From Comamonadaceae bacterium (GTDB lineage Bacteria; Pseudomonadota; Gammaproteobacteria; Burkholderiales; Burkholderiaceae), in contig CANCGU010000014.1 of the NCBI GenBank assembly GCA_947377705.1, positions 1 to 21,689 on the forward strand: a stretch of DNA of 21,689 bases. The letters are read 5' to 3'. Numbering within the stretch: position 1 is the first letter of the stretch; every line of letters starts with the position of its first letter. The notes below the pieces were generated by a model. That model saw only the letters and a list, made by a program, of their open reading frames with translations. It had not been told where the DNA came from and ran no database searches. A program made the position numbers and the translations under genes. Below are positions 1 to 8,863 of the stretch, piece after piece.

Positions 1-543
1 AAAACGCAAATCAATGTTGGGGTTGGTTTGCTGCTCGTAAGGCAACATCTGGCGAAACTTGTGGTCGTAATACATCGCCGAAACTTCGATCTTGGGTTGC
101 GGCAAGCCCTGCCCCAGCATCGGCCAAATGGCGCGGTTAAGCATGGCCACATCGAACTCTAAAAAGTAACCCACCAACGGTCGGCTACCAATGAAGCGCA
201 TGAGTTGCTTCATCGCCTCGTCGGCGGGTAAGCCTTTCGCCACGTCTTGCTCTCGCAAACGGTGAATGCGCACACTGTCGGCCGACACGCCGCGCTCTGG
301 ACGCACCAGCACTTCAAAGCGCTCGCTGGTCATAATTTTGTTCCCCACAATGCGCACCGCACCAATCGAGATGATTTCATCTGTGCTCACATTCAAACCT
401 GTGGTTTCACAGTCCAATGACACCCATTCGTTGGGCGGTGGCGTATCAAACATGAAGCGAAACTCTGGCAGGCCCAAGTGGTAAATCAACCACTCGCGCT
501 GAAGCGATTTCCACCAATGAGAGGGCGAGATCAGCGACGTCAT
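1..543 (-). CDS. DEDDh-family 3'-5' exonuclease (DNA polymerase III epsilon-like), C-terminus cut by window edge
   Basis: An open frame without stop runs from an ATG at 543 to the window edge, giving 181 residues. Residues 41-50 read VSLDCETTGL, the Exo I motif with the metal ligands D44 and E46. LVGYFLEFDVAML (123-135) matches Exo II with D131. The Exo III motif would lie beyond the edge. The family removes nucleotides 3'-5' from DNA or RNA with two metal ions; this is not the replicative DnaQ itself but the stand-alone paralogue often found next to CBS/DUF294 proteins. The ATG overlaps the stop of the upstream gene by one base (TGATG), which suggests translational coupling and fixes the start. 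A later methionine at residue 31 is a possible alternative start. The substrate is unknown. Confidence 0.85.
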   Translation of the reverse strand, partial: MTSLISPSHWWKSLQREWLIYHLGLPEFRFMFDTPPPNEWVSLDCETTGLNVSTDEIISIGAVRIVGNKIMTSERFEVLVRPERGVSADSVRIHRLREQDVAKGLPADEAMKQLMRFIGSRPLVGYFLEFDVAMLNRAIWPMLGQGLPQPKIEVSAMYYDHKFRQMLPYEQQTNPNIDLRF

Positions 544-2363
544 CACAGCGTGTCGAGTTTGAAGCGGCTGCGCAGCAGCGTCTTGAAGTGCTTGACCACG
601 CCCAAAGCGTCTTTCAGTAAATCGCGCTCTAAGGTGGTGAGCTTGGCCACGTTGACCAACCCCGACACCGCGTGTTGCGTTTCCATTTCAGTCACGCCGG
701 CCTTGAGCTTCAAACCCATCAAGAAATGCAAGCTCTGCGTGAGGTCTGCCCCCAGCGCCGATGTAATGACGTTTCGCGCCACCAAGGCATCGATGCGCGC
801 GGTGGTGCCTGTCTCTTGCAAATGCTCGGCCAAAGCCAAGCTGCGCACGCCATGCACCAGTGGGAAGATGCCTTCCTTCTTGAGGTGTAAGCCTTGCTGA
901 TCATCCAAGCCCAGCAAACGGTTCCACCAGCCTTGGCTGTTGCCAAAGGCGTCTATCGCTGCAGCAAAACGCGCCAGCATGGCATCGTTGTCGGTGGCAA
1001 AACGCATGAGCACTTGCTGTGCGTCTTGCAACAAGTGCGCATCGCCGCACACGGCATGGGCATCCAGGAAGATGGCCAAATTCATCAAGCTGTTGGCATC
1101 GGGCATGAGTAACCAATGCTTCACCATTTGGCCGAAGTCATAGGCTGTTTTGCGCCACATGGGGTTATTCACCATGATGTGGCCCGGGCACTCGGGATAA
1201 CCAAACGCAGACAGGGCTTGCGAGAACGACTGGCAAATGGCTTCCAGGTTGTCGGGTGGCGTGTAGCCATCACGCAAGATCAGGCCGTTGTCCTGGTCGG
1301 TCTTGAGCAGCTGCTCGCCGCGCCCTTCGCTGCCCATCACAAACAAGCAACTGTTGGCCACCAAGTCTGCGGGGGCGATGAGTTGCCAGGCCCGTTCAAA
1401 CAAACGGGCATTCAAGTCTTGCACCAAGCGAGCAATCAAACTCACGCGCGTCCCGCTGCGGTGCAGTGTGATCACCATGTTCGTAATTTGTGCCGCAGCT
1501 TGCGCTAAACCGTCAATGTCGGTAGCCGCCTCAACCTGCACTGTGATGAGGTGGGAGTGGTTCGACAAGAAGCTGAACAAATCCAAAGCCTCCAACACGC
1601 CCACCACATGGTGCTCATCCATCACCACCAAGCGGTGCACACGATGACGCTGCAACAAAGCCAAGGCATCGCCCACTTGGTCAGAGGGACGCACGGCAAT
1701 AATTTGAAAGTTGGCGAGGTCACCAATTTTTTGCTGCTCCAATAACGTGCCATTCAAGATGGCTCGCTGCAAAGTGGAAGCGGTGAACACGCCCACACGC
1801 TCTGGCGTGACGCTGCGATCGCGCACCAACACACACTTGGTGCGTTGCGCTTGCATGACCTTCACCACCGACACCACATCGGCAGCCATCTCCACAAAGT
1901 GGGCGGGACGGACAAAGGCTTCGTCCACCCGCGAGAGCGTGAGCGACTGCAACTCGTGTTGACTTTGTCGCTGCGACAAAGCGGTAAGTTTGTTGCTCAA
2001 GTCCGAGAAGAGCAGTGCGCCAAAGGTGTCGTTGCTGGCGATCAAATCGGTCACAGTTTGACGGGCCAGTTGGTAGGCCACCACCTCTTCTTGCGCGATA
2101 AATTTGTTGCTGGTTTTACCTGCCACCAAACCACGGCCGTCAAAGGTGTCGTCCGGCCCGTAAGTGGTGATGACTTCGTCGCCGTCGTACTGCGTGACAA
2201 ACCCTTTGATGATGACAAACAGGTGCGTGGGCGTCGTCCCCACATCCAGAATGGCTTCGCCCTCGGGGTAATAGACCACGTCGATACTGTCGCGCACCAA
2301 GCGCTGCTGGTCGGGCGTTAAGCAGTCAAACGGGGAGGCAGAAAAGTTAAAAGCGTTGGGCAT
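543..2363 (-). CDS. cNMP-binding / CBS / DUF294 nucleotidyltransferase-like protein
   Basis: The 606-residue product has a typical order of domains. A cyclic-nucleotide-binding-like beta roll lies at about 15-120. A CBS pair spans about 150-270, the second ending in a VVGVLEALDLF-type strand. A GlnD-like DUF294 nucleotidyltransferase domain follows at about 290-430, carrying MGSEGRGEQ (343-351) and DQDN (356-359), the metal and nucleotide site. A helical DUF294 C-terminal domain completes it. The role is probably sensing of adenine nucleotides or energy state coupled to nucleotidyl transfer on an unknown target. In many proteobacteria this protein and the exonuclease sit beside acetate permease and acetyl-CoA synthetase genes, but those are not visible here. 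The start lacks a strong Shine-Dalgarno, and another out-of-frame ATG lies 8 bases upstream. The gap to the preceding gene is 28 bases. Confidence 0.88.
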   Translation of the reverse strand: MPNAFNFSASPFDCLTPDQQRLVRDSIDVVYYPEGEAILDVGTTPTHLFVIIKGFVTQYDGDEVITTYGPDDTFDGRGLVAGKTSNKFIAQEEVVAYQLARQTVTDLIASNDTFGALLFSDLSNKLTALSQRQSQHELQSLTLSRVDEAFVRPAHFVEMAADVVSVVKVMQAQRTKCVLVRDRSVTPERVGVFTASTLQRAILNGTLLEQQKIGDLANFQIIAVRPSDQVGDALALLQRHRVHRLVVMDEHHVVGVLEALDLFSFLSNHSHLITVQVEAATDIDGLAQAAAQITNMVITLHRSGTRVSLIARLVQDLNARLFERAWQLIAPADLVANSCLFVMGSEGRGEQLLKTDQDNGLILRDGYTPPDNLEAICQSFSQALSAFGYPECPGHIMVNNPMWRKTAYDFGQMVKHWLLMPDANSLMNLAIFLDAHAVCGDAHLLQDAQQVLMRFATDNDAMLARFAAAIDAFGNSQGWWNRLLGLDDQQGLHLKKEGIFPLVHGVRSLALAEHLQETGTTARIDALVARNVITSALGADLTQSLHFLMGLKLKAGVTEMETQHAVSGLVNVAKLTTLERDLLKDALGVVKHFKTLLRSRFKLDTL

Positions 2364-2391
2364 GGGGGCATTTTGATAGCAATCCCCTGAT

Positions 2392-3024
2392 TCAACGCTT
2401 CACGCCTTGCTGGATGCTTGCGGCGGCGTCCCAAGTTCCGTCAAACCATTGATCTCCGTCAAGGTAAGCGCGCATCATGGGGAGGGCATCCAAGCCCCAG
2501 AAGACCTTGTCGTCCACACAAAAAGTAGGAACGCCAAACACGCCACGCGCAATGGCTTCTTCGGTATGGGCTTTGAGCTGATCTTTGACCTCAGCAGCAT
2601 CCACCGAGCGTTGGGGGGCCAACTGCTGCGTCAGCGCGTGTAAGCGCGTCGCGTCATCGGCGGGGGCGCCGCCCTGCCACACATGCCTGAAAAGGGTTTC
2701 GCAAACAAAACGGTTGGGCTCGCCTTCGGCACTGCAAGCCACCGCCAAGCGCAGCAATGGCAGCGGATTGAAAGGGTGTGAGGGTGGCATATCTAAGATC
2801 ACGCCCAACTGCTTGGCTTGCCACAGCACTTGTCGATAGGTCCACTCACGCTTGCCCGCAATTTCAGCCGGACCCAACTGACCGTGGTGTTTGAGCATGG
2901 CGGCAAACAACACCGGCTTGTAAACCACGCGATGGCTCAGACCCATCAAATGCAGAGGCAAGGCCTCAAACGCGAGGTAGGCGTAAGGCGAAATGAAATC
3001 GAAGTAGCAGGTGATGGTTTTCAT
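2392..3024 (-). CDS. 2-hydroxychromene-2-carboxylate isomerase family protein (DsbA/GST-kappa fold)
   Basis: The 210-residue protein starts with MKTITCYFDFISPYAYLAF. In the GST-kappa/HCCA isomerase family the serine of FDFISPYAYLA (S12 here) contacts glutathione. The C-terminal half contains GVFGVPTFCVDD, the thioredoxin-fold cis-proline segment typical of the family. Characterised relatives isomerise 2-hydroxychromene-2-carboxylate in naphthalene breakdown (NahD), but no other naphthalene gene is nearby, so the actual substrate is unknown and a general glutathione-dependent isomerase or oxidoreductase role is just as likely. A clear AAGGA lies nine bases upstream of the ATG. It follows the DUF1289 gene after about 54 bases and may be the last gene of the liuBCDE transcript. 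Confidence 0.85.
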   Translation of the reverse strand: MKTITCYFDFISPYAYLAFEALPLHLMGLSHRVVYKPVLFAAMLKHHGQLGPAEIAGKREWTYRQVLWQAKQLGVILDMPPSHPFNPLPLLRLAVACSAEGEPNRFVCETLFRHVWQGGAPADDATRLHALTQQLAPQRSVDAAEVKDQLKAHTEEAIARGVFGVPTFCVDDKVFWGLDALPMMRAYLDGDQWFDGTWDAAASIQQGVKR

Positions 3025-3078
3025 GGCGTACGTCCTTCAAAAGTTCGAGGCTTCACGGCGCACCGCGCATGTGGCGAC

Positions 3079-3357
3079 TTAGGCCGCCGCCTGTGCGGCT
3101 AAGCGTTCACCAATCAGTTGCCACACGGCACGCTTGTCATCGGCACTGCGTTGTCCCCAGCCACCGATTTCATCCAAGGTGCGCCAACAGCCTTCGCAAT
3201 ACGTGGTGTCGTCCGACATGCGGCAAATTGAAATGCAAGGCGACGGCGGCACATCATTGCTTTGCAGCACCCGTTTGACCTGCGCTTTCAGGCGCAAGTC
3301 TGCGGGGGTGAGGCCTTGGGGCTTGGGGGTGAGTTCGCTTCCACACATGGCTTGCAT
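3079..3357 (-). CDS. DUF1289 domain protein
   Basis: This small protein (92 residues from the ATG at 3357) carries the DUF1289 signature PPSPCISICRM...YCEGCWRTLDEI. Four cysteines arranged as C-x3-C and C-x2-C look like a metal site, probably zinc or iron-sulfur. The conserved WRTLDEIGGW segment follows. The family has no established function and is often found as a small gene trailing metabolic operons. The frame is open further upstream to a TTG at 3381 that overlaps the liuE stop in a TTGA arrangement; that start would give 100 residues and imply coupling. I prefer the ATG, with another ATG nine bases later also possible. Neither has a strong ribosome binding site. It ends 54 bases before the isomerase gene. 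Confidence 0.8.
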   Translation of the reverse strand: MQAMCGSELTPKPQGLTPADLRLKAQVKRVLQSNDVPPSPCISICRMSDDTTYCEGCWRTLDEIGGWGQRSADDKRAVWQLIGERLAAQAAA

Positions 3358-3377
3358 TGTCAGCGAACGCGCCCCGC

Positions 3378-4298
3378 TCAAGCGGTCCGTTTGTTCAAGA
3401 CCGCGCGTGACACGAGGGAATTGGGCTGGCGGCCCAAGGCCTCGCTGATGAAGACACCAGCGTCAATCAACTTGTCGAGGTCAATGCCCGTCTCAATGCC
3501 CATGCCTTGCATCATGTAGACCACATCTTCAGTGGCCACGTTGCCCGTGGCGCCTTTGGCATAGGGGCAACCACCCAAGCCCGCCACAGACGATTGGAAA
3601 TTCCACACACCCATTTGCAAAGCAGCCAAGGTGTTGACCAAGGCTTGGCCATAGGTGTCGTGGAAATGGCCCGACACATCGTTCAACGCATAGTGCCGGA
3701 GCGTAGCCTCGATGGCCGCTTGTACTTTACGTGGGGTGCCCACGCCAATCGTGTCGGCCACGTCCACGCGTTGCACGCCAATGCTCTTCATCAAGCCCGC
3801 GAGGTAACCCACACGCTCGGGAGCGATCTCACCCTCGTAAGGGCAACCCACAGTGCAGCTCATCGCGCCACGTACCGCAATGCCGGCGTCGCGTGCAGCT
3901 TTGACCACGGGCGCGAAGCGCTCCATGCTTTCAGCAATCGAACAGTTGATGTTCTTTTGACTGAAAGCTTCGCTGGCCGCACCAAACACAACGATTTCGT
4001 CGGGTTTGCTTTTCAATGCGGCTTCAAAACCTTGCAAATTCGGCGTGAGCACCGAATAGCGCACATCAGGCTGGCGATGAATGCCCGCCATCACCTCGGC
4101 GTTGTCGGCCATTTGCGGCACCCATTTGGGCGACACAAAACTGGTGACTTCAATTTCATTCAAGCCCGCCGCTTGCAAGCGATGCACCAACTCCACCTTG
4201 ACGGCGGCAGGCACAGGCTGTTTTTCGTTTTGCAGGCCGTCACGCGGCCCGACATCAATCAAATGCACACGATGCGGCAAAGACTTCAACATGGTCAC
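3378..4298 (-). CDS. liuE: Hydroxymethylglutaryl-CoA lyase
   Basis: The 306-residue enzyme cleaves (S)-HMG-CoA to acetyl-CoA and acetoacetate, the last dedicated step of leucine breakdown. DVGPRDGLQNE near the N-terminus supplies R19 and D20. HFHDTYG supplies metal ligands H211 and H213. GLGGCPYAKGATGN supplies the catalytic loop cysteine C244 and N253. All of these sit at a constant offset from the human enzyme's R41, D42, H233, H235, C266 and N275, which makes the assignment firm. The first start is a GTG that overlaps the liuD stop by four bases (GTGA), which implies coupled translation; an in-frame ATG lies two codons later at 4292. It is the fourth gene of the liuB-liuC-liuD-liuE operon. 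The name mvaB is used for the same enzyme elsewhere. Confidence 0.95.
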   Translation of the reverse strand: MTMLKSLPHRVHLIDVGPRDGLQNEKQPVPAAVKVELVHRLQAAGLNEIEVTSFVSPKWVPQMADNAEVMAGIHRQPDVRYSVLTPNLQGFEAALKSKPDEIVVFGAASEAFSQKNINCSIAESMERFAPVVKAARDAGIAVRGAMSCTVGCPYEGEIAPERVGYLAGLMKSIGVQRVDVADTIGVGTPRKVQAAIEATLRHYALNDVSGHFHDTYGQALVNTLAALQMGVWNFQSSVAGLGGCPYAKGATGNVATEDVVYMMQGMGIETGIDLDKLIDAGVFISEALGRQPNSLVSRAVLNKRTA

Positions 4299-6334
4299 AC
4301 TTTCAATTTCAAAAGCTCTTCGCCTTCGGCCACTTGGTCCCCAGGCGCATAGAGCAGCTCTAGCACTTCACCATCCGCAGGCGCGGCAATGGTGTGCTCC
4401 ATTTTCATCGCTTCCATGACCGCCAGCGGCTGACCCGCCTTGACTTTGTCACCGACAGCAACCGCGAACGACACCACCTTGCCTGGCATGGGCGCGGTCA
4501 AGCGACCACCAGCCTCTTGCACTTCGCCTGCATGGGCTAAGGCATCCACCACGGTGATGCGGGTGGCACCCTGCGGCGCAAACACATGGGCCACATCTTC
4601 GTGGCCTTGTGTTTCATGGAACACCTGCACACGCGCGTGTTGGTCTGCAAAGCTGATGCGCAAGGCGTCGCCGTCTTCACGGTAAGCCAAGGTGCCAGAC
4701 ACATCGCCATCTGCATCCTCAACGCAGAGCTGCAAGCCGCCATCGTGGGCATAGCTCAACACGGCGTTGTAAGACGCGCCATGAAACACAAACCCAAAGT
4801 TGCGCGAGGCCACGCCATAGGCGCGCCAGCCGTCGCGGCTGCTGAATGGGTCGTTACCCTTCAAGGCTTGTTCGCGGTGCAGCGTGTTGGCCACCACCGC
4901 TGCTGCGGTCAACGCCAAGCCCAAAGGCTCTTGCGCGAACAAGGCTTTTTCTTCGCGTTGAATCAAAGCGGTGTCGAGCTTGGCGGTGGCGAATGAATCA
5001 GTGCGGATGATGTGACGCAAGAACTGCACATTGGTCGTCAAGCCCACGATGCGGGTTTGCGACAGCGCCTCATCCAGACGCGCAAGCGCTTGTTCGCGCG
5101 TGTCGCCGTGCACGATGAGTTTGGCCACCATCGAGTCGTAAAACGGGCTGATGCTGTCGCCTTCGCGCACACCGTCGTCAATGCGCACACCGGCGTGCGC
5201 ATCGCTGGGTAATGCAAAGCTGCTGCAGGTGGGCTTGCGGTACACCGCCAAAGTGCCTGTTGCGGGCAAGAAGTTGTTGTCGGGGTTCTCCGCACAAATG
5301 CGCGCTTCAATGGCGTGGCCGTGAATGCGCAAATCGCTTTGCTGCAAAGGTAGCGGCTCACCACTGGCCACGCGCAGTTGCCATTCCACCAAATCGAGGC
5401 CGGTGATGGCTTCGGTCACGGGGTGTTCCACTTGCAAGCGTGTGTTCATCTCCATGAAGAAAAACTTCATAGATTCAGGCTTGTCATAGGCGGTTTGCTC
5501 GACGATGAATTCCACCGTGCCCGCGCCCACATAGTTCACCGCTTTGGCAGCGGCCACGGCGGCTTCGCCCATCTGCTTGCGCAGGGCTTCGGTCATGCCG
5601 GGCGCAGGGGCTTCTTCCAACACTTTTTGGTGGCGGCGTTGCACCGAGCAATCGCGCTCAAACAAGTACACGCAGTTGCCGTGTGTGTCGCCAAACACTT
5701 GAATCTCAATGTGACGTGGGCGTTGCACATATTTCTCAATCAACACCGCATCGTCGCCAAAACTGTTGATGGCTTCGCGTTTGCAACTGGCCAGCGCATC
5801 GGCAAACTCCGCACTGCTGTTGACCACGCGCATGCCTTTGCCACCGCCGCCCGCGCTGGCTTTGATGAGCGCGGGGTAGCCAATGCGGTCGGCTTCGCGC
5901 TGCAGCAAGGCTGGGTCTTGGTCCGCCGCGTGGTAGCCAGGCACCAAAGGCACGCCTGCTTTTTCCATGAGTTGCTTAGATTCGGCTTTCAAGCCCATCG
6001 CCAAAATGGCGGAGGCGGGCGGGCCGATGAAGACCAAGCCTGCCGCAGCACAGGCTTTGGCAAAGTCTTCGTTCTCGCTCAAAAAACCGTAGCCCGGATG
6101 CACCGCTTGCGCGCCTGTGTCTTTGGCGGCTTGCAGGATACGCTCCCAGCGCAAGTAGCTGTCTTTGGGCGCGCTGCCGCCAATGTGCACGGCTTCGTCG
6201 CAGACCTGCACATGTTTGGCTTGCGCGTCGGCGTCCGAATACACGGCCACGGTTTTGATGCCCAGTCGGCGGGCGGTGGCTGCCACACGGCAGGCGATTT
6301 CGCCACGGTTGGCAATCAGAATTTTTTTAAACAT
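4295..6334 (-). CDS. liuD: Methylcrotonyl-CoA carboxylase biotin-containing subunit alpha
   Basis: The 679-residue protein combines biotin carboxylase and biotin carrier. Residues 1-110 form the biotin-carboxylase N-domain (ILIANRGEIACR). The ATP-grasp loop reads GGGGKGM (162-168), RDCSVQRRHQKV lies at 227-238, and MEMNTRLQVEHPVTE carries the metal-binding and catalytic region. The C-terminal biotinyl domain contains AVMEAMKMEH with the biotin-accepting lysine K644. It uses ATP and bicarbonate to carboxylate biotin, which the LiuB subunit then transfers to 3-methylcrotonyl-CoA. Sequence alone could also fit propionyl- or geranyl-CoA carboxylase. The neighbours liuB, liuC and liuE decide for methylcrotonyl-CoA. 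It starts 30 bases after liuC and overlaps liuE. Confidence 0.93.
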   Translation of the reverse strand: MFKKILIANRGEIACRVAATARRLGIKTVAVYSDADAQAKHVQVCDEAVHIGGSAPKDSYLRWERILQAAKDTGAQAVHPGYGFLSENEDFAKACAAAGLVFIGPPASAILAMGLKAESKQLMEKAGVPLVPGYHAADQDPALLQREADRIGYPALIKASAGGGGKGMRVVNSSAEFADALASCKREAINSFGDDAVLIEKYVQRPRHIEIQVFGDTHGNCVYLFERDCSVQRRHQKVLEEAPAPGMTEALRKQMGEAAVAAAKAVNYVGAGTVEFIVEQTAYDKPESMKFFFMEMNTRLQVEHPVTEAITGLDLVEWQLRVASGEPLPLQQSDLRIHGHAIEARICAENPDNNFLPATGTLAVYRKPTCSSFALPSDAHAGVRIDDGVREGDSISPFYDSMVAKLIVHGDTREQALARLDEALSQTRIVGLTTNVQFLRHIIRTDSFATAKLDTALIQREEKALFAQEPLGLALTAAAVVANTLHREQALKGNDPFSSRDGWRAYGVASRNFGFVFHGASYNAVLSYAHDGGLQLCVEDADGDVSGTLAYREDGDALRISFADQHARVQVFHETQGHEDVAHVFAPQGATRITVVDALAHAGEVQEAGGRLTAPMPGKVVSFAVAVGDKVKAGQPLAVMEAMKMEHTIAAPADGEVLELLYAPGDQVAEGEELLKLKV

Positions 6335-6364
6335 GATGTGGTGTCTTTCTCTTCAAACCAGCCG

Positions 6365-7144
6365 TTAAATCAGCCACGAAGGCTTGCGCTTTTGTAAGAA
6401 CGATTGCACGCCCTCTTTGCCCTCTTCGCTTGAACGAATGTCGGCAATGCTCGTCACGGTGTGCGCGACCAAGGCGTCGTCGATCTCGCGCTCGGCCACG
6501 TCTTGCAGCAAGCGCTTGCAGGCGCGTACCGCGTTAGGGCTGGCACTGACCAAGGCACTGGTGAGCTCAGCCACTTTGGCGTCCAAGGCCTCCGCGCCAA
6601 CCACGGCGTGCAGCAAGCCCGTGCCCAACGCCTCTGAGGCACTGAAACGTTCAGCCGTCAAGAAGTAGCGGTGCGAGGCACGCGCCCCCATGGCGCGAAT
6701 GACGTAGGGGCTGATGGTGGCAGGGATGAGGCCTAACTTCACCTCGCTCAAGCAGTAGGTGGCGGTGTCCACACTCACCGCCATATCGCACGCAGCCACC
6801 AAACCCACGCCCCCCGCAAACACATCGCCTTGCACCCGCGCAAGGGTGGGTTTGGGGCATTCGTAAATCGCACGCAGCATGGCAGCGAGTTGGCCAGCAT
6901 CGGCCAAGTTTTCGTCACGCGTGTAATCGGCCATGCGGCGCATCCAGTTCAGGTCGGCACCGGCGCAAAACGCGGGGCCTTCTGCGGCCAGCACCACGCA
7001 GCGCACGTCCGTCGCCCGACCTGCGTCGATGAACGCCGTTTTCAACTCGGCAATCACTTCGTCGTTGAACGCATTGCGCACGTCGGGGCGGCAAAGCGTG
7101 ATGGTACGGATGGCACCTTGGTGTGTGATGGTGAGCGCACTCAT
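6365..7144 (-). CDS. liuC: 3-methylglutaconyl-CoA hydratase (crotonase family)
   Basis: From the ATG at 7144 the product has 259 residues, beginning MSALTITHQG. The oxyanion-hole segments are AFCAGADL (58-65) and the FAGGVGLVAACD region (109-120). A glutamate in LSEVKLGLIPA (E134) matches the second catalytic glutamate of crotonases. The first one is replaced by glycine (G114), a pattern I associate with LiuC/AtuE-like enzymes that share the following ISPYVIRAMG. The frame is open further upstream, but only to a TTG inside liuB; a GAGGG about ten bases before 7144 and a 13-base gap after liuB favour the ATG. It hydrates 3-methylglutaconyl-CoA to HMG-CoA between the carboxylase and the lyase. 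Confidence 0.9.
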   Translation of the reverse strand: MSALTITHQGAIRTITLCRPDVRNAFNDEVIAELKTAFIDAGRATDVRCVVLAAEGPAFCAGADLNWMRRMADYTRDENLADAGQLAAMLRAIYECPKPTLARVQGDVFAGGVGLVAACDMAVSVDTATYCLSEVKLGLIPATISPYVIRAMGARASHRYFLTAERFSASEALGTGLLHAVVGAEALDAKVAELTSALVSASPNAVRACKRLLQDVAEREIDDALVAHTVTSIADIRSSEEGKEGVQSFLQKRKPSWLI

Positions 7145-7157
7145 AGACAAGTCGCCC

Positions 7158-8765
7158 TCACATGCGGAACAAACCAAACTTGGTCTCGGGGATGGGGGCG
7201 TTCAATGACGCGCTCAAACCCAAAGCTAGCACGCGGCGCGTGTCAGCGGGGTCAATCACACCGTCGTCCCACAGGCGTGCTGTGGCGAAATAGGGGTGGC
7301 CTTGCTCTTCGTACTGTTGGCGAATGGGGTCTTTGAAGGCTTGCTCTTCTTCAGCACTCCACTGCCCGCCTTTGCCTTCAATGCCATCGCGCTTGACCGT
7401 GGCCAGCACGCTGGCCGCTTGCTCGCCACCCATGACGGAGATGCGTGCGTTGGGCCACATCCACAAAAAGCGCGGGCTGAAAGCGCGGCCGCACATGCCG
7501 TAGTTACCCGCTCCAAAACTGCCGCCGATGATGACGGTGAACTTAGGCACAGCCGCAGTAGCCACCGCCGTGACCATCTTGGCGCCGTTACGTGCAATGC
7601 CTTCGTTCTCATACTTGCGGCCCACCATGAAGCCGGTGATGTTTTGCAAAAACACCAGTGGGATTTTGCGTTGGCAGCACAGTTCGATGAAGTGCGTGCC
7701 TTTCAAAGCCGACTCGCTGAACAAGATGCCATTGTTGGCAATGATGCCCACGGGCATGCCTTCGATGCGTGCAAAGCCGCATACCAGCGTGGTACCAAAG
7801 CGGGCTTTGAATTCATCGAACTCGCTGCCATCGACGATGCGCGCAATGATTTCGCGCACGTCAAAGGGCTTGCGTGTGTCGGTGGGGATGACGCCATACA
7901 ACTCTTGCGCGTCGTACTTCGGCGGCACAGGCGCGTGGGTGGCAATGTTGGGCTGCTTTTGTGCGTTGAGACTTTTCACGCATTGGCGCGCCAGTGCCAA
8001 GGCGTGTACATCGTTTTGCGCGAGGTGGTCGGCGACACCAGAGAGGCGCGTGTGCACATCGCCCCCGCCTAAGTCTTCTGCCGTCACCACTTCGCCGGTG
8101 GCAGCCTTCACCAAAGGTGGACCACCCAAGAAGATGGTGCCTTGGTTTTTCACGATGATGGTTTCGTCACTCATGGCTGGCACATACGCGCCACCTGCGG
8201 TGCAACTGCCCATCACCACCGCAATTTGCGCGAGGCCTTGCGCGCTCATGTTGGCTTGGTTGAAGAAGATGCGACCAAAGTGGTCGCGGTCGGGGAACAC
8301 CTCGTCTTGATTGGGCAAGTTGGCACCACCCGAGTCCACCAAGTAAATGCAAGGCAAGTTGTTTTGCTGCGCGATTTCTTGCGCCCGCAAATGCTTCTTC
8401 ACCGTGAGGGGATAGTAAGTGCCCCCCTTCACCGTGGCGTCGTTGCACACGATCATGCAGTCGACGCCGCTCACACGACCAATGCCAGCAATCAAACCTG
8501 CGCAAGGTGCGTCGTTGTTGTACATGTTGAGCGCAGCGAGTGGGGCCACTTCTAAAAATGGCGTGCCAGGGTCGAGGAGCATTTGCACGCGATCGCGGGG
8601 CAACAGCTTGCCACGGGCCGTATGTTTGGCTCGCGCCGCCTCACCGCCGCCCACAGCGATTTTTTCGAGATGGGCTTTGAGGTCTTCCACCACGGTGCGC
8701 ATGGCAGCAGCGTTGGCCATGAAATCGGCAGAGCGGGGGTTGAGCTGGGAATGCAAAACAGTCAT
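7158..8765 (-). CDS. liuB: Methylcrotonyl-CoA carboxylase carboxyltransferase subunit beta
   Basis: The 535-residue protein is a two-domain carboxyltransferase of the acyl-CoA carboxylase beta family. [18 protein letters not shown] (142-159) lies in the N-domain, and [14 protein letters not shown] (188-201) is a glycine-rich oxyanion loop. The C-domain contains [15 protein letters not shown] (372-386) and [20 protein letters not shown] (414-433), typical of methylcrotonyl-CoA rather than acetyl-CoA carboxylases. It moves the carboxyl group from biotin on LiuD to 3-methylcrotonyl-CoA, giving 3-methylglutaconyl-CoA. It is the first gene of the liuBCDE operon; an AGGA lies eight bases before the ATG. 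The start faces the divergent AraC-type gene across about 98 bases. Confidence 0.94.
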   Translation of the reverse strand: MTVLHSQLNPRSADFMANAAAMRTVVEDLKAHLEKIAVGGGEAARAKHTARGKLLPRDRVQMLLDPGTPFLEVAPLAALNMYNNDAPCAGLIAGIGRVSGVDCMIVCNDATVKGGTYYPLTVKKHLRAQEIAQQNNLPCIYLVDSGGANLPNQDEVFPDRDHFGRIFFNQANMSAQGLAQIAVVMGSCTAGGAYVPAMSDETIIVKNQGTIFLGGPPLVKAATGEVVTAEDLGGGDVHTRLSGVADHLAQNDVHALALARQCVKSLNAQKQPNIATHAPVPPKYDAQELYGVIPTDTRKPFDVREIIARIVDGSEFDEFKARFGTTLVCGFARIEGMPVGIIANNGILFSESALKGTHFIELCCQRKIPLVFLQNITGFMVGRKYENEGIARNGAKMVTAVATAAVPKFTVIIGGSFGAGNYGMCGRAFSPRFLWMWPNARISVMGGEQAASVLATVKRDGIEGKGGQWSAEEEQAFKDPIRQQYEEQGHPYFATARLWDDGVIDPADTRRVLALGLSASLNAPIPETKFGLFRM

Positions 8766-8863
8766 CGTATTTTTCCTATTACGGCGTTGGGGCCAAGCTT
8801 AGGCGGTTTAGCGCCACGCCATGCGTCAGATGGGTTGCAAATCCTGCCACAATGAGGCTTCTT
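8766..8863. promoter_or_regulatory. Divergent intergenic region between liuB and the AraC-type regulator
   Basis: This stretch must hold the promoters of the liuBCDE operon (minus) and of the AraC-type gene (plus), because the two genes diverge here. The liuB Shine-Dalgarno AGGA lies at its left edge. I see no convincing -35/-10 pair and no copy of the LiuR palindrome found upstream of liuR. A short inverted repeat, GGCG-6-CGCC at 8802-8815, is the only symmetry noticed and is weak. The layout suggests that the AraC-type protein binds here, which is inference. Confidence 0.5.

Noticed and set aside
5378..6397. Plus-strand open frame of 339 codons opposite liuD
   Set aside because: Antisense to the biotin carboxylase domain with no recognisable motif; typical codon-bias shadow. 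The same holds for the long plus-strand frames at 3507-4352, 7296-8072 and 7528-8310.
8766..8863. Second LiuR operator upstream of liuB
   Set aside because: Only a loose ATTACGGCG-like half-site is present; no palindrome of the ACGT type was found.
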